A stretch of 60,273 bases of DNA from Bacillota bacterium (GTDB lineage: Bacteria > Bacillota > Clostridia > Lachnospirales > Lachnospiraceae), in assembly GCA_023409535.1 (NCBI GenBank), contig JAEYGZ010000030.1:1-60273 (forward strand). Direction: 5' to 3'. Below, in pieces: positions 36,101-45,324 of the stretch. The first letter of the stretch is position 1, and each line of letters starts with the position of its first letter. Under the pieces are notes generated by a model that saw nothing but the letters and a program-made list of their open reading frames with translations, ran no database searches and was not told the origin of the DNA. The position numbers and the translations under genes are program-made.

Positions 36101-37250
36101 GGGCAACCTCAGCGGTTAAGCCGCTGTATAAGCCTTCCGCATCAGTTCGGGGAAAGATATACATAATACTGGTGCGATTCGGGTTATGACCTGCACGGCC
36201 CAGACGCTGCATGGTTCCTGAGATTGTTCTCGGGCATCCGATCTGAAATACCTGGTCAATATCACCCACATCAATTCCCAGCTCCATAGAGGAGGTGGCA
36301 CACAAAAGCCTGAGGCTCCCCTCACGAAGCGCATGTTCAACTTCAAAGCGCTGCTCCTTGGATAAGCTTCCGTGATGCGTCCGTGCAAAGCCCTCTCCCG
36401 CAATCTGATTAACAAAATACGCCAGCTTTTCCGCATAGGCACGGCCTTCCACAAAGGCTATCACACTGCGGGTATCCTTACAATGCTCATAAACCATGGC
36501 GGCCAGCTTCTCCCACACGGAGGAATATAATCTCCTTCCATCCTCAGTCAGCGGACTGGTTATTATCAGCTTTACATCCTTATGCATCCTGGGAGCAACA
36601 ATCGTAACGGGATCCGGTGCCAGATACCTTGCTGCTGTATGTAAAGGCTCAATGGTAGCTGATAATCCGATACGCTGCAGAGGCTGCGGACATAGCTTGT
36701 CCAATCTGGCAATGGAAAGCATCAGATGGGCGCCGCGCTTGGTATCAATCAGTGCGTGCAGCTCATCAATGATAATCGTTCCGGCCGTACAAAGCACAGA
36801 CCGGCCTGTCTTGCTGGTCAGCATGAGATATAAGGATTCCGGAGTCGTAATAAGTATATGCGGCGGAGTCTTAATCATCCGCCTGCGTTCCGTCTGTGTC
36901 GTATCACCGGTTCTGATCGCGACAGACAGCTGTGTTTCCTCTTGAATACCATCCAGAGGACGGCGCAGATTCTCACGGATATCTCCGGCAAGGGATTTTA
37001 ACGGAGAGACATAGATCAGGTATAATTCCTGCTGCAGGGTCCCTGCTCTGGCCTGTGCCTTCAGCCGGTCGATAAATACCAGAAAAGCGGACAAGGTCTT
37101 ACCGGTACCTGTGGGAGCAGATACCAGGGTATGTTCCCCGGCAGCAATGGCGGGCCAGGCTTCCTGCTGAACAGGAGTCGGCTTCCCTAAGGTCTGCTCA
37201 AACCACCGGGCAGTGATTGGCTCAAATAGTTCAAGTACATTGGATGGCAT
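33141..37250 (-). CDS. lhr: Lhr-type ATP-dependent helicase
   Basis: A 1369-residue superfamily 2 DNA helicase of the long Lhr type. Motif I is APTGTGKT at 45-52, motif II DELH at 162-165, motif III SAT at 197-199 and motif VI LGRAGHN; the winged-helix and the large Lhr C-terminal region follow. Lhr proteins act in DNA repair or recombination as 3'-5' translocating helicases. Length is in the normal range for the family. GGAG precedes the ATG. It is a stand-alone gene. Confidence 0.93.
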   Translation of the reverse strand: MPSNVLELFEPITARWFEQTLGKPTPVQQEAWPAIAAGEHTLVSAPTGTGKTLSAFLVFIDRLKAQARAGTLQQELYLIYVSPLKSLAGDIRENLRRPLDGIQEETQLSVAIRTGDTTQTERRRMIKTPPHILITTPESLYLMLTSKTGRSVLCTAGTIIIDELHALIDTKRGAHLMLSIARLDKLCPQPLQRIGLSATIEPLHTAARYLAPDPVTIVAPRMHKDVKLIITSPLTEDGRRLYSSVWEKLAAMVYEHCKDTRSVIAFVEGRAYAEKLAYFVNQIAGEGFARTHHGSLSKEQRFEVEHALREGSLRLLCATSSMELGIDVGDIDQVFQIGCPRTISGTMQRLGRAGHNPNRTSIMYIFPRTDAEGLYSGLTAEVARNGGVEYSDPPRMCLDVLAQHLVSMAAGDGYQVEDVITILSRAYPFYEVTMEEVRGVLRMLAGDYEHERNLPVRPRVLYDRIHDRVEGDPYSRMLAVSAGGTIPDRGLYKVRTEEGVKLGELDEEFVYESRIGDRFLLGTFAWQISKIQKDTVIVTQTNTYRARLPFWKGDIRGRRLQTGQAFGAIFRRLTMAHEDGTIYQELCKLGLDDTAATGAQDYIARQIAVTGMLPDDRTMIAEHFRDETGNPQIMIHSIFGKQINAPLALLLQEEAKKLTGTNINFVEDDDGILLYPYEECVMPEGLLHRISPDTARAYLEAMLPATPLFNMTFRYNTAHALMMGVRKTGRQPLWVQRMRSAQMLDNLVRYENHPLIQETRRECLEDYWDLSGLEYVLNGIRSGSIRIYELFPEVPSPMSFLLRQQTEASMMYDYSPTPQGIHQATMDALESAQMLAPSPEQLELAAQRRRLPEDEKQLHSLLMMEGDIIAGELPVPIAWLETLAQQEHVLYVEPGLWIAAEHWNTYREAFENGDREARKQIVLRTLRYRGAKSISQLSERYYWTEQESLELLRSLEDQEEAVQTDGMYYHKDLYDRARRETVLSRRRQIQTQPGESYAAVLAGRLRGIGPAGVQLEEALARLSDLCFQPEYWENILLPARVNSYRAELLDTLLAQGNLFWRMEGKDSLGFHQYEDIDWDADLLSVLAEFEPQERTIYEALLKRGASFMQRLSGLLEGVSPYDSLFSLMERGLVTADSFMPVRQWMNREKLKKVTVKQRVSARAKAMTTGRWEVTHSLKELTMEEQLERAFDRMIILCRETAGGLSWGKALETLRVWEYTGRVRRGYFIEGLSGVQFIRDKEFAGIMTELEHPREEIVWMNAADPYQLWGKCLSHRQERAFMNIPGTVVALHKGEVIAVLERQGKVLKNFEPSLLTKALQAFAGDFTGRRIYSTVNRLIVKEYPPEAAASLSEAGFKRELQDYVLYRGSM

Positions 37251-37332
37251 AGGGATATCTCCTTACTTTACTTCTTTGAATAATTATACTCCTTTAGAAC
37301 AATTGTTCGCAAGTATAATGTAGTACTGACCG

Positions 37333-38235
37333 CTATTCTTTATCCAGAACCACTTCCTGACCATATGCCGCCAGGGAAAAGCTCTGCTCAGCCTCCTTAA
37401 GGGTAATGCCGCGGATATCCATCTTCTTTACGTCAGCCTCTCCCACTTGTGCTTTCGAAAGCGCATACAGATACTGCACCCCTTGAGGCAGGTATCCCAT
37501 CAATCTGGCGCCGATTGTGTCACAAGCTACAGCATCCGTAGAAGCAATCACAAGACCTTTCGTATCTACTGCAACTCCGTCTGAGGGACCGGTTCCGATC
37601 ATTGCTTTATCAACACTAAGAACTGCCAGATCAATAGGTATCTTCTTAAGCATTGCAGTAATGAACCCGTGTAAGTCCTCGTGAATTCCCGTATTCTTCT
37701 TAGGAAATCCATGAAGCTCTGCCGGAGGCCATCCCAGGGCAATATTCTTCAGAGTTGCCGTAATGGTTGCCTCTTCATGCTGCTTCAGCTGGGCGAAGCT
37801 GATCAGCACATCCATCTCCTCCAACAGATGGTTGATCTTTGTTTCTTTAATCACTCCATGCTCCAGTGCAAGCTCCGTATAAGGGCCGTAATTCAGATCC
37901 TCAAACTCCACCGCTTCCTCCTGAAGGATTCTGTCATAACCTACCTTCTGAAAGATGCTCCCGGTATCCTCACCGCCGGATCCGGTAGCAACAGTTATCT
38001 TAGACGGATGAAACCTCTTAATGTGCTGTATCAATTCCCTCAGACTCTCCGGTCCGACAACCATACCTGTGCTTGGGTTCCTGGCATTCACCCAGTTTGG
38101 TGTAATTACCGCATGCATCCCTTCTTTAACAATATCCTTTACCGGAAGCAGCTCCAGTGCCTGATGAATTGATGATTGCTCATTGCTGCTGTGAATGATA
38201 CTTACGATCGGTTCTTTAACTCTTCTTTCCCTCAT
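37333..38235 (-). CDS. DUF362 protein
   Basis: A 300-residue protein of the DUF362 family, identifiable from the block around VITPNWVNARNPSTGMVVGP, the KITVATGSGGEDTG stretch, a conserved ISFAQLKQHEEATITATLKN and the terminal domain containing STDAVACDTIGARLMGY. The ferredoxin-type cysteine clusters seen in some relatives are absent. Function is unknown. AGGAG lies just before the ATG. Confidence 0.85.
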   Translation of the reverse strand: MRERRVKEPIVSIIHSSNEQSSIHQALELLPVKDIVKEGMHAVITPNWVNARNPSTGMVVGPESLRELIQHIKRFHPSKITVATGSGGEDTGSIFQKVGYDRILQEEAVEFEDLNYGPYTELALEHGVIKETKINHLLEEMDVLISFAQLKQHEEATITATLKNIALGWPPAELHGFPKKNTGIHEDLHGFITAMLKKIPIDLAVLSVDKAMIGTGPSDGVAVDTKGLVIASTDAVACDTIGARLMGYLPQGVQYLYALSKAQVGEADVKKMDIRGITLKEAEQSFSLAAYGQEVVLDKE

Positions 38236-38517
38236 ACTCCTGTCTCCTTATTCAGCTGTTTTCAGCTCTGTTCTCATACTCCGTTCCTATTCTTCTATTC
38301 TTGTCAGCATACGCAATCTTATACTTTTGCCAATGACAAAAATACTTTTTTGGCCTCCTGTTGCATAAGCAGCAAAAAAGCTCCCCTTAACAGCTATAAA
38401 TTATGGATGTTTTACATGGATTTAACCTGAATTTTAACGAACTATGATAGAGAGAGATTATGGAAAATGTTAAATTCTAGATAGAAACAATGATAGTTTC
38501 AATAAGGAGATGATATT

Positions 38518-38649
38518 ATGTTGTATTATATAATTTTCTTTGCTGTACTTCCGCTCATTCTTGGCTGCTTCTATTTCATACACGATAAAAGAGTTGGCCG
38601 TCATCATATCAGCTCTTATGAATGGTATACAAAAATTCTAAAGCAGTAA
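38518..38649 (+). CDS. 43-residue single-helix membrane protein
   Basis: An open frame of 43 codons with AAGGAG eight bases before its ATG. The product is one hydrophobic helix (LYYIIFFAVLPLILGCFYF) followed by a basic, His-rich tail ending in YEWYTKILKQ. Its last 12 bases overlap the 3' end of the convergent EamA gene. No family is recognised. The good ribosome binding site and the clear helix-plus-tail layout argue for a real gene. Confidence 0.6.
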   Translation: MLYYIIFFAVLPLILGCFYFIHDKRVGRHHISSYEWYTKILKQ

Positions 38650-39501
38650 GGACAACGTTCCTGCTACAATCAGCACAAGGCCGACGACGGCTTTCCTGGT
38701 CAGCACTTCTTTTAAAAATACATAGGAGAACACAATTGTAACCAGAATACTCAGCTTATCAATCGGTACTACGACACTTGCCAGCCCATCCTGGAGAGCT
38801 CTGTAATAGCATAGCCAGGAACCGCCGGTGGCAATACCCGACAGAAGCAGATAAATCCAGCTGGTCTTATCAATTCCCTTAACCAGATGGAGCTTACCGG
38901 TGATCGCTACGATAAACCAAGCCATGATTAACACGACGATGGTTCGGATTGCTGTGCCCAGGTTAGACTCCACTCCTTCAATTCCAACCTTGCCAAGGAT
39001 TGAGGTCAGGCTGGCGAAGACTGCCGACAGTATTGCATAAGCAATCCAGCGGTTTTTTTGAACCCCGGGTTCCTCACTTGCCTTCTTTTTCTGAAGCATC
39101 AGATAAGTCCCGATGCCAATTCCGATGATTGCGATTACCTTCAGAAAGGTGATGCTTTCCCCGAGAAACAGAATTGCAAGTATCATGGTTAGGATTGTAC
39201 TGGATTTATCAATTGGAGTGACCTTATTCACATTACCAAGCTGTAACGCTTTAAAATAGCATAACCAGGAGGCACCGGTTGCAAAGCCGGATAAAATTAA
39301 GAATATCAGTGTCCTGGCACTGATATCCGCAATCATATTCTGAGAACCCTTGATAAAAACCATAAGCCAGGAGAACAAAAGAACAACAACTGTCCGGATT
39401 GCTGTTGCCACATTGGAATCTGTATTCTTAATTCCGCATTTTGACAAAATCGCTGTCATACCGGCAAATAAAGCAGATCCAAATGCAAACAAGATCCACA
39501 T
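38638..39501 (-). CDS. EamA/DMT-superfamily transporter
   Basis: A 287-residue transporter with ten membrane helices formed by two homologous EamA halves; the repeat is directly visible as GASWLCYFKALQLGNVNKVTP and GGSWLCYYRALQDGLASVVVP. It exports or imports an unknown small metabolite. GAGG precedes the ATG. Its 3' end is overlapped by the convergent 43-codon gene. Confidence 0.92.
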   Translation of the reverse strand: MWILFAFGSALFAGMTAILSKCGIKNTDSNVATAIRTVVVLLFSWLMVFIKGSQNMIADISARTLIFLILSGFATGASWLCYFKALQLGNVNKVTPIDKSSTILTMILAILFLGESITFLKVIAIIGIGIGTYLMLQKKKASEEPGVQKNRWIAYAILSAVFASLTSILGKVGIEGVESNLGTAIRTIVVLIMAWFIVAITGKLHLVKGIDKTSWIYLLLSGIATGGSWLCYYRALQDGLASVVVPIDKLSILVTIVFSYVFLKEVLTRKAVVGLVLIVAGTLSLLL

Positions 39502-39557
39502 AGTATATCCTCCCAGTTCCCCGCTTAGTGCTTAATCTATTTGTTATAATCGTATTT

Positions 39558-40319
39558 TTATTCTACTGTTTTTACTATTCCGTTACTATCAAGCACACCC
39601 CAATATGCACTCAGCTCCTTATCTGTCTCCTGAGCCTTCACTGCCAGGCTGTCTGTGTAGCCCATCAGCTCCAGAACATCCTCATCATGACTTCTTTGAT
39701 CAAAATATTCCTTCAATTCCTCCGGCATCACACCGTCAAAGATCTTATAATCCCCTTTACTGTCCTTTACCACATAAAATTTTGACAGGCCGGGTGCACA
39801 GGTCTTTAAGCCGATGAACTTGATATCGTGGTATGCCCACACAATATATTCACCTTCCACATAGGATTTTTTTACATAGCAGGTAATATTGATATAATCG
39901 TCAATGCCTTCAATCAGCTGCTTTAAGCTGTCTTCCTCTATGACTGCCGAAGGCTCGGAGGAGATGCTCTTTAATGTATCCATATCACAATTAATCTTCG
40001 CCTGATAATAGGTCTGAAACAGCTGATCAATTCCGGAAGGATAGCCCTTTTCTTCCAGCTTGTATATCGGGAAAGGCGTCGGTGTAGGAATCGGTGTTGG
40101 AGTAGAGGCAGTACCAAGGAGCGCATTATCATAACTGTAATCATCGGATCCGTTCATTTCACCCTTTAAACTCAATACCTGGGTTACCGGTGAATCCGTC
40201 TCCTGTACCTTGTCCAGCTTCATGCCCGAGATACCGGGGGTAACCATGAGAATGACAAGACCAAGCCCCATACTGCACATACATATGAAATTGACTATTT
40301 TTCTTCTATTCCGGTTCAT
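39558..40319 (-). CDS. membrane-anchored extracytoplasmic protein with Thr-Pro linker
   Basis: A 253-residue protein with an N-terminal signal anchor (about residues 8-32), a disordered stretch, a TPTPIPTPTPFP linker and a globular C-terminal domain of about 160 residues. The domain, with its DQLFQTYYQAKINCDMDTL start, resembles the NTF2/SnoaL-like extracellular modules common in Lachnospiraceae, but this is a weak impression. AGGGAT precedes the ATG. Function unknown. Confidence 0.75.
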   Translation of the reverse strand: MNRNRRKIVNFICMCSMGLGLVILMVTPGISGMKLDKVQETDSPVTQVLSLKGEMNGSDDYSYDNALLGTASTPTPIPTPTPFPIYKLEEKGYPSGIDQLFQTYYQAKINCDMDTLKSISSEPSAVIEEDSLKQLIEGIDDYINITCYVKKSYVEGEYIVWAYHDIKFIGLKTCAPGLSKFYVVKDSKGDYKIFDGVMPEELKEYFDQRSHDEDVLELMGYTDSLAVKAQETDKELSAYWGVLDSNGIVKTVE

Positions 40320-40397
40320 AGTATCCCTTCAATATTCCTTCGGTGGTTATAATATCCTATTTTAGCAAAAATTCTCAGTAAAATCAAGGTATCTGTA

Positions 40398-41864
40398 TTA
40401 ATCAACCAAGATTCTGAATACGACAGGATACGACGAATTTATGCCCCTTGTATTGATTCTTAAGGCCTCTTCATCCCTTTTCCAGCTTACGATACTATCT
40501 TCAAACCCAAGAGCAGTGACCTCCTTTATAATACCATGAAAATGGGGAAGCTTTGATGCATCCCTGTCGGCAAGGGATTTAATTCTGACCGCACCATCCT
40601 CCGGGAACGCAAGTACGGCAGCATATAAATAGGTTCCTCTGACGGTAAACCGGATATCCTCGCTGGTATAATGCTTCGCGGTACCATCCGCGAACTGTCC
40701 CTCAACCACCTTGGTGGGTCCTTCTCCTGACAGCCTCCATACATGAGTGTCATAAATTGCTTCTCCGTTAACACTGAGCCATGCACCGATCTTCAGGAGA
40801 ATAGACTTATCCTCCTCCGGAATGGTACCGTCACTCTTTGGTCCGACATTCAGGAGCAATGTTCCGTTCTTACTTACGATATCCACCAGGTCACAGATGA
40901 TTTCCTCTGCCGGCTTATAATCATTGGTTGCGGTATAGCACCAGGAATTACGTGCAACCGCAGTATCTGTCTGCCAGTAATAAGGCTTTGCCTCCGCAAA
41001 TTGTCCGCGCTCGATATCCACCACGGCACAGCCAAACTGGAAGGAATCATGCTTATAATTAATAACTACCTCCTCGCCCCATTCTCTGGCACGATTATAG
41101 TAATAGGCAGCAAATTTCTTAAGATAAGGCTTTACGGCGCTGTGCTGTATCCACCAGTCAAAATATACGATCCTGGGCTTTTGCAGGTCAATCAGCTCAC
41201 AGCAGCGGCACAGCCAATCCTCTAAATACTCCTGTGTGGGAGCCGGACTGAATAAATCATGATGTCCATACTCTTTCATGGAGGGCCAGTAGAAATCACC
41301 CCGCTTTAAGGGCTCCTTAATGTCACTGTCAAATTCCTTCCCGTGACTCATGAAGAACCAATGCTCCACTCTGTGGGTAGAGTTGCCAAAGGTCAGCCCT
41401 TCCTGTCTTACCGCTTCACCAAGATCACCCAGAACATTTCTCTTCGGACCCATCTCACAGGCATTCCAATGGGACAGCTCGCTCTGATACATCTGAAAGC
41501 CGTCATGATGCTCCGCAACCGGAATAACATATCTGGCGCCGGCCTGTTTAAATAACTTCGCCCATTCCTCCGGCTGGAACTTCTCCATAGTGAACATCGG
41601 AATAAAATCCTTATAACCAAAATTCTTATGCTCCCCATAAGTCTTCACATGATGCTCGAATTCCGGCGTCCCCTGAATATACATATTTCTGGAATACCAT
41701 TCATTGTTGAAAGCCGGTACGGAAAAGATACCCCAATGTATAAAAATACCAAACTTAAGCTTCCGGTACCAATCCGGAACCCTGTAGTTGGATAATGAAT
41801 CCCAGTTATCCTTAAATTCACCCTTATCAATGACTTCGTTGATCTGCTTCAGATAATCCTTCAT
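40398..41864 (-). CDS. alpha-L-fucosidase (GH29)
   Basis: A 488-residue glycoside hydrolase of family 29. The N-terminal signature WYRKLKFGIFIHWGIFSVPA and the EHHDGFQMY block are characteristic; the probable nucleophile is D236 in IVYFDWWIQ. There is no signal peptide, so it is probably cytoplasmic and acts on imported fuco-oligosaccharides. The start at 41864 is preferred because GAGGAG lies ten bases upstream; the frame also has a TTG ten codons earlier. Confidence 0.9.
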   Translation of the reverse strand: MKDYLKQINEVIDKGEFKDNWDSLSNYRVPDWYRKLKFGIFIHWGIFSVPAFNNEWYSRNMYIQGTPEFEHHVKTYGEHKNFGYKDFIPMFTMEKFQPEEWAKLFKQAGARYVIPVAEHHDGFQMYQSELSHWNACEMGPKRNVLGDLGEAVRQEGLTFGNSTHRVEHWFFMSHGKEFDSDIKEPLKRGDFYWPSMKEYGHHDLFSPAPTQEYLEDWLCRCCELIDLQKPRIVYFDWWIQHSAVKPYLKKFAAYYYNRAREWGEEVVINYKHDSFQFGCAVVDIERGQFAEAKPYYWQTDTAVARNSWCYTATNDYKPAEEIICDLVDIVSKNGTLLLNVGPKSDGTIPEEDKSILLKIGAWLSVNGEAIYDTHVWRLSGEGPTKVVEGQFADGTAKHYTSEDIRFTVRGTYLYAAVLAFPEDGAVRIKSLADRDASKLPHFHGIIKEVTALGFEDSIVSWKRDEEALRINTRGINSSYPVVFRILVD

Positions 41865-41970
41865 ACCGCTGTTCTCTCCTCTGAATTTATTCAAATCCTA
41901 CAGTTTTCGCACAATACTTATTGTATCAATTATTGTACCCCAATACAACGATTTTAATGGCAAATAATGA

Positions 41971-42014
41971 TAAAGCCCACGAAAGCCTCATTTTGAGAAT
42001 CCTCCGTGGACTTT
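41971..42014 (-). terminator. terminator hairpin after the amidase gene
   Basis: On the minus strand the arms AAAGTCCACG (42014-42005 region) and CGTGGGCTTT (41982-41972 region) pair with one G-U, with further pairing inside; a T-rich stretch follows. It lies about 70 bases after the amidase stop codon. Confidence 0.6.
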
Positions 42015-42084
42015 GTATTTTCCATATATCAGCTTACATACTTATCCTTCAGTGAGAACTATGCTTTTCAATTAATCTACATTG

Positions 42085-44790
42085 TTATCTTCCGGTGGGA
42101 TAATCCTGAAATACATCCAACAAGGTTTCATAAATTGTCCTTGCCGCATCGTCCTGGAAGACCGGATCGGACAGCTTCTCAAAGTCACTCTTATTGGACA
42201 GGAACCCAAGCTCGATGAGTACCGCAGGAACCGTATTCTTATGTACTACCGTATAGCGTTCCGCTCTTGAACCCCTGTTTTTGGTTCCCAGGGAGGCACT
42301 GATACTGTCCGCAAAAATATCCGCCAGCTTCTTACTGGTCAGTCCAGCACTGTTGGGAGAATTATTATTCGTGGAATAATAAACCTCGGTCCCATACGGA
42401 CTGGAAGACAGATTTGCATTCATGTGCAGGCTGACAAAAAGGTCTGCTCCGTATTTCTTTGCAAAACCGGCGCGGTCGCTTAAGGACATATCCACATCCT
42501 TAATTCTTGTGTAATATACCTTAAGCTTGGAAGTATCGGAATTGAAATACTTCTTGCCAAGGGTATACAGAATCTTAAAGTTAATATCCTTTTCATCCGT
42601 GTTAAAATAATGCGCACCGGCTGCTCCGCCGCCATGACCCGGATCTAAAACAACGATATTCTTATAGATATCACGCGGGTTGCCCACATTAACATAGATA
42701 TAGGAGTCGTCCACCGCATATTCATAACCTTGAAGCTTCGTAGTTTTAAAGGTAATCACCGTCTCATTTGCAGAGTTCAGAGTAACTGCAATATCCTTCA
42801 CTGTATCGGCGGTATTGATGATATTATTTATCTGAGAAGTATAATCTCCCGGCAGCTTAATCATAAAGCGGCTGTTAAAATAATCATCTTCATCCGTAAG
42901 CACGGCACGTGTAATACCGGCAGGCTTAGGAATTCTGATCTCATACTCACTGGGATCATTTACGGTTGGTGTATCCGGCTGGGTAGGCTGCTGCGGCGCG
43001 CCGGTTCCCGGAAGTTCAAACAGCAAGGAATATTCATTGCCGTTTTCCGCAATATAATATTCATAGCCATCCTTAACATTCAGCACAAGCTGTGTACGAT
43101 CCGCCATACCGGTGACACTGAACATTGTCAAATACTTAGCCCCCGACAGGTTGGCAGTGATATCACTCAGCGCATTGGCTGTATAAGGAAGATCAACGAC
43201 AACCACACCGGCAGAATTATTCATGGATACCTTTAAGGGTACCGCACCGGTCAGGGTAACATAATCTCCATCCTTATTTGTTCCGACTACAGCCGAAGTA
43301 AGGGTGTTATAATACACTGTTACGTAAAGGGTACATTTGTCTGTTGATAAAGCTACATCATAGGTATAATCCGACGTAAGCAGATCCAGTATAAAGATAG
43401 AGCTCTTGTCTATATCGTTATTATAAACTCCGATGGTATTTATAACATTACTCGAAGTTCCAAACATCTGATAGATTTGATCGTTACTGCTCACTCCGCC
43501 GACTTGAACCGAGATGGTTTTATCAGCCTGATTCGCCACGATCTTGCCAAAGGTGCCTGATGCATTGAACATAAAGGTCTCACTGTTGAGCTTTGTATTA
43601 CTGTAATCCCTGGTTACAGAAGAAAGAGGCGACGGATTTGCAGCTGCAGGGGCATCCTCATTCAAGGTATGAACATTACTGCTGGCGCCGTAAAGCTGCT
43701 GATTGCCCGACCACTGTCCCAAAATTGTACCGGGATCAATTACTACGCCATCCTCGCCGCCAAGCTCCGGATCGGAATTCCCGGGGGAGGAGGTTTTATG
43801 GGTGGTGATCTCTGAGGTTACCGACGAATTGTTCCAATGATAATCATAACCCAGACTGGTTGCGGTAAAACTGCCCGGAACCATAACATAGGAAGTGTTA
43901 GCCTGATAGTTCATCACGATCATAGGGGCGGTTTCCATTTTCACGGTTTTTCCATTCAGATAAGCCGTGGTACTGCCGATCTTCATCTCCAGAACCTTGT
44001 CCCCCTTCTTCAGGGTGATCTTCTTGTCAGTACTGCTGTAGCTGTAGCTTGCACCGATGGGAGAATCTGCAAATACACCCTTAGCACGAAGCATAGCCGT
44101 GTTATTGGTGATAATACCGGGCATATTGCCAAGGTCAATCTTTTTACCATCCAAGGTTACTTTCCCCTGTGCACCGGTGTATTCAAATTTCTTACCACTA
44201 TCGTAGGATAAGGTCAGAGAATTTTTCACAATTGCTACTGTGCTTTTATCACTGTACCAGGTATAACCAAGACCAAGATTTTCAGAAACAAAACGAGACG
44301 GAACCAATACCTTATTCACATTCTCACTTACATATTTAATTCTCATGGGTGCAACGGATAAGGTTGCTGACTTTCCGTTTACCGTTGCTTTCTTGCTCCC
44401 GATGGTCATTGTGACTGTCTTGCCATTCTTAGAAATGGTTATGGTCCCTTTCTTCGAATCATAAACGCAATCTGCATTGATACCGGATTTTTCAAAAATC
44501 TCATCATATGGAACAAGTGCAACACCGTCAACCAGAATACCCGGCAGCTGGCTTATGCCAATGGGTGAACCATTCAGGGTAACCTTAATCTGTTTGTCCG
44601 TGTAAGTGGTTTCCTTCTTATTGGCATAATTATATATTCTTAATCCCGTCGCCGCCTGTGCTGTTTCATGAAGTATTCCGGTAACCAGAAATACTACTGC
44701 TATCATAAAGCCCAGCCTCAGGAATTGGTGACAGCATCGGATTATCTTCTCATTTGTGGTGTTCCTCAGTTTCTTAAAAATCTTTGTCAT
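42085..44790 (-). CDS. secreted N-acetylmuramoyl-L-alanine amidase with copper-amine-oxidase-like and AMIN domains
   Basis: A 901-residue cell-wall hydrolase. After a signal peptide come two copper-amine-oxidase N-terminal-like domains (roughly 45-165 and 170-290; each has a VLVPSRF/VMVPGSF-type motif), a low-complexity linker, AMIN-like beta-rich modules (about 380-600 and 625-700) and a C-terminal Amidase_3 domain (about 712-895). Zinc/catalytic residues are visible as H719 in DPGHGG, E733, H789 in SLHMNA and E860 in IELGF. The AMIN modules would target septal or cell-wall polymers. It cleaves the amide bond between MurNAc and L-Ala. Confidence 0.92.
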   Translation of the reverse strand: MTKIFKKLRNTTNEKIIRCCHQFLRLGFMIAVVFLVTGILHETAQAATGLRIYNYANKKETTYTDKQIKVTLNGSPIGISQLPGILVDGVALVPYDEIFEKSGINADCVYDSKKGTITISKNGKTVTMTIGSKKATVNGKSATLSVAPMRIKYVSENVNKVLVPSRFVSENLGLGYTWYSDKSTVAIVKNSLTLSYDSGKKFEYTGAQGKVTLDGKKIDLGNMPGIITNNTAMLRAKGVFADSPIGASYSYSSTDKKITLKKGDKVLEMKIGSTTAYLNGKTVKMETAPMIVMNYQANTSYVMVPGSFTATSLGYDYHWNNSSVTSEITTHKTSSPGNSDPELGGEDGVVIDPGTILGQWSGNQQLYGASSNVHTLNEDAPAAANPSPLSSVTRDYSNTKLNSETFMFNASGTFGKIVANQADKTISVQVGGVSSNDQIYQMFGTSSNVINTIGVYNNDIDKSSIFILDLLTSDYTYDVALSTDKCTLYVTVYYNTLTSAVVGTNKDGDYVTLTGAVPLKVSMNNSAGVVVVDLPYTANALSDITANLSGAKYLTMFSVTGMADRTQLVLNVKDGYEYYIAENGNEYSLLFELPGTGAPQQPTQPDTPTVNDPSEYEIRIPKPAGITRAVLTDEDDYFNSRFMIKLPGDYTSQINNIINTADTVKDIAVTLNSANETVITFKTTKLQGYEYAVDDSYIYVNVGNPRDIYKNIVVLDPGHGGGAAGAHYFNTDEKDINFKILYTLGKKYFNSDTSKLKVYYTRIKDVDMSLSDRAGFAKKYGADLFVSLHMNANLSSSPYGTEVYYSTNNNSPNSAGLTSKKLADIFADSISASLGTKNRGSRAERYTVVHKNTVPAVLIELGFLSNKSDFEKLSDPVFQDDAARTIYETLLDVFQDYPTGR

Positions 44791-45170
44791 TTGCTGCGTC
44801 TTAACCTCCTGTCCTTATTCCATCAAGTTACCAGTGTAACGAGTCCGTTTCACTAATATTACAATAGTGTTAAAAAGTGTTAAAAATGTGTCACTTACAA
44901 AAAATAGTACAAAAAGATTAAATATTTTACCAAAAATACCGGCAAGCCTGAAAAATGGTTGTCATAATGTATAAAAGAATCTCCATAATGCAATATTCTA
45001 CAATTGTAGCAACATTTTTCATTGCAGAAACAATTTATTCTACAGCTGTTGACAAGCTTTGCGTCACAGGTCGTCGATTATTACAAAATGGAGTTAATTT
45101 GTTCTACCGTATTAGAATCGCTTTCCAATAAGACTACATAGGTAATATTACCGAAATCTGCAGGCTGATA
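44791..45170. other. AT-rich intergenic region upstream of the divergent amidase and recombinase genes
   Basis: About 380 bases separate the divergent genes. They contain the amidase ribosome binding site (AGGAGG, near 44812) and AT-rich runs likely to include its promoter. No open reading frame with a ribosome binding site, no tRNA and no clear repeat was found. Confidence 0.5.
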
Positions 45171-45199
45171 TTTTCATTCAAAGGAATATGTGTTATAAT
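45171..45199 (+). promoter_or_regulatory. promoter of the tyrosine recombinase gene
   Basis: TTTTCA (45171-45176) and TATAAT (45194-45199) with a 17-base spacer and an extended -10 (TGT immediately before TATAAT). It predicts a leader of about 120 bases before the start codon. Confidence 0.6.
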
Positions 45200-45255
45200 G
45201 TCAAAGATTAGAACAAGAAGAAAGTTCTGGATACAGTTGTAGAAATTCTTTCGGA

Positions 45256-45300
45256 GTGTAATGCATTCATAGAAGGATATGCTATATGAAGCTATTACAC
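45256..45300 (+). other. leader hairpin upstream of the recombinase gene
   Basis: Outer arms GTGTAAT (45256-45262) and ATTACAC (45294-45300) enclose inner arms GCATTCATAG and CTATATGAAGC, giving a long hairpin with one bulge. It ends 24 bases before the start codon. It could be a leader RNA structure or a binding site for the recombinase itself. Confidence 0.45.
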
Positions 45301-45324
45301 TTCAAAACATGAATGGAGGTTGTC

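Noticed and set aside
35187..36119. 310-codon rightward open frame inside the Lhr helicase gene
   Set aside because: Long antisense frame over a coding region with strong helicase motifs; it lacks a ribosome binding site and protein-like features.
42730..43236. 168-codon rightward frame inside the amidase gene
   Set aside because: Antisense shadow of a gene with clear domain structure; no start signal.
45256..45300. The leader hairpin read as a riboswitch
   Set aside because: No conserved riboswitch core is recognisable; it is reported only as a hairpin.
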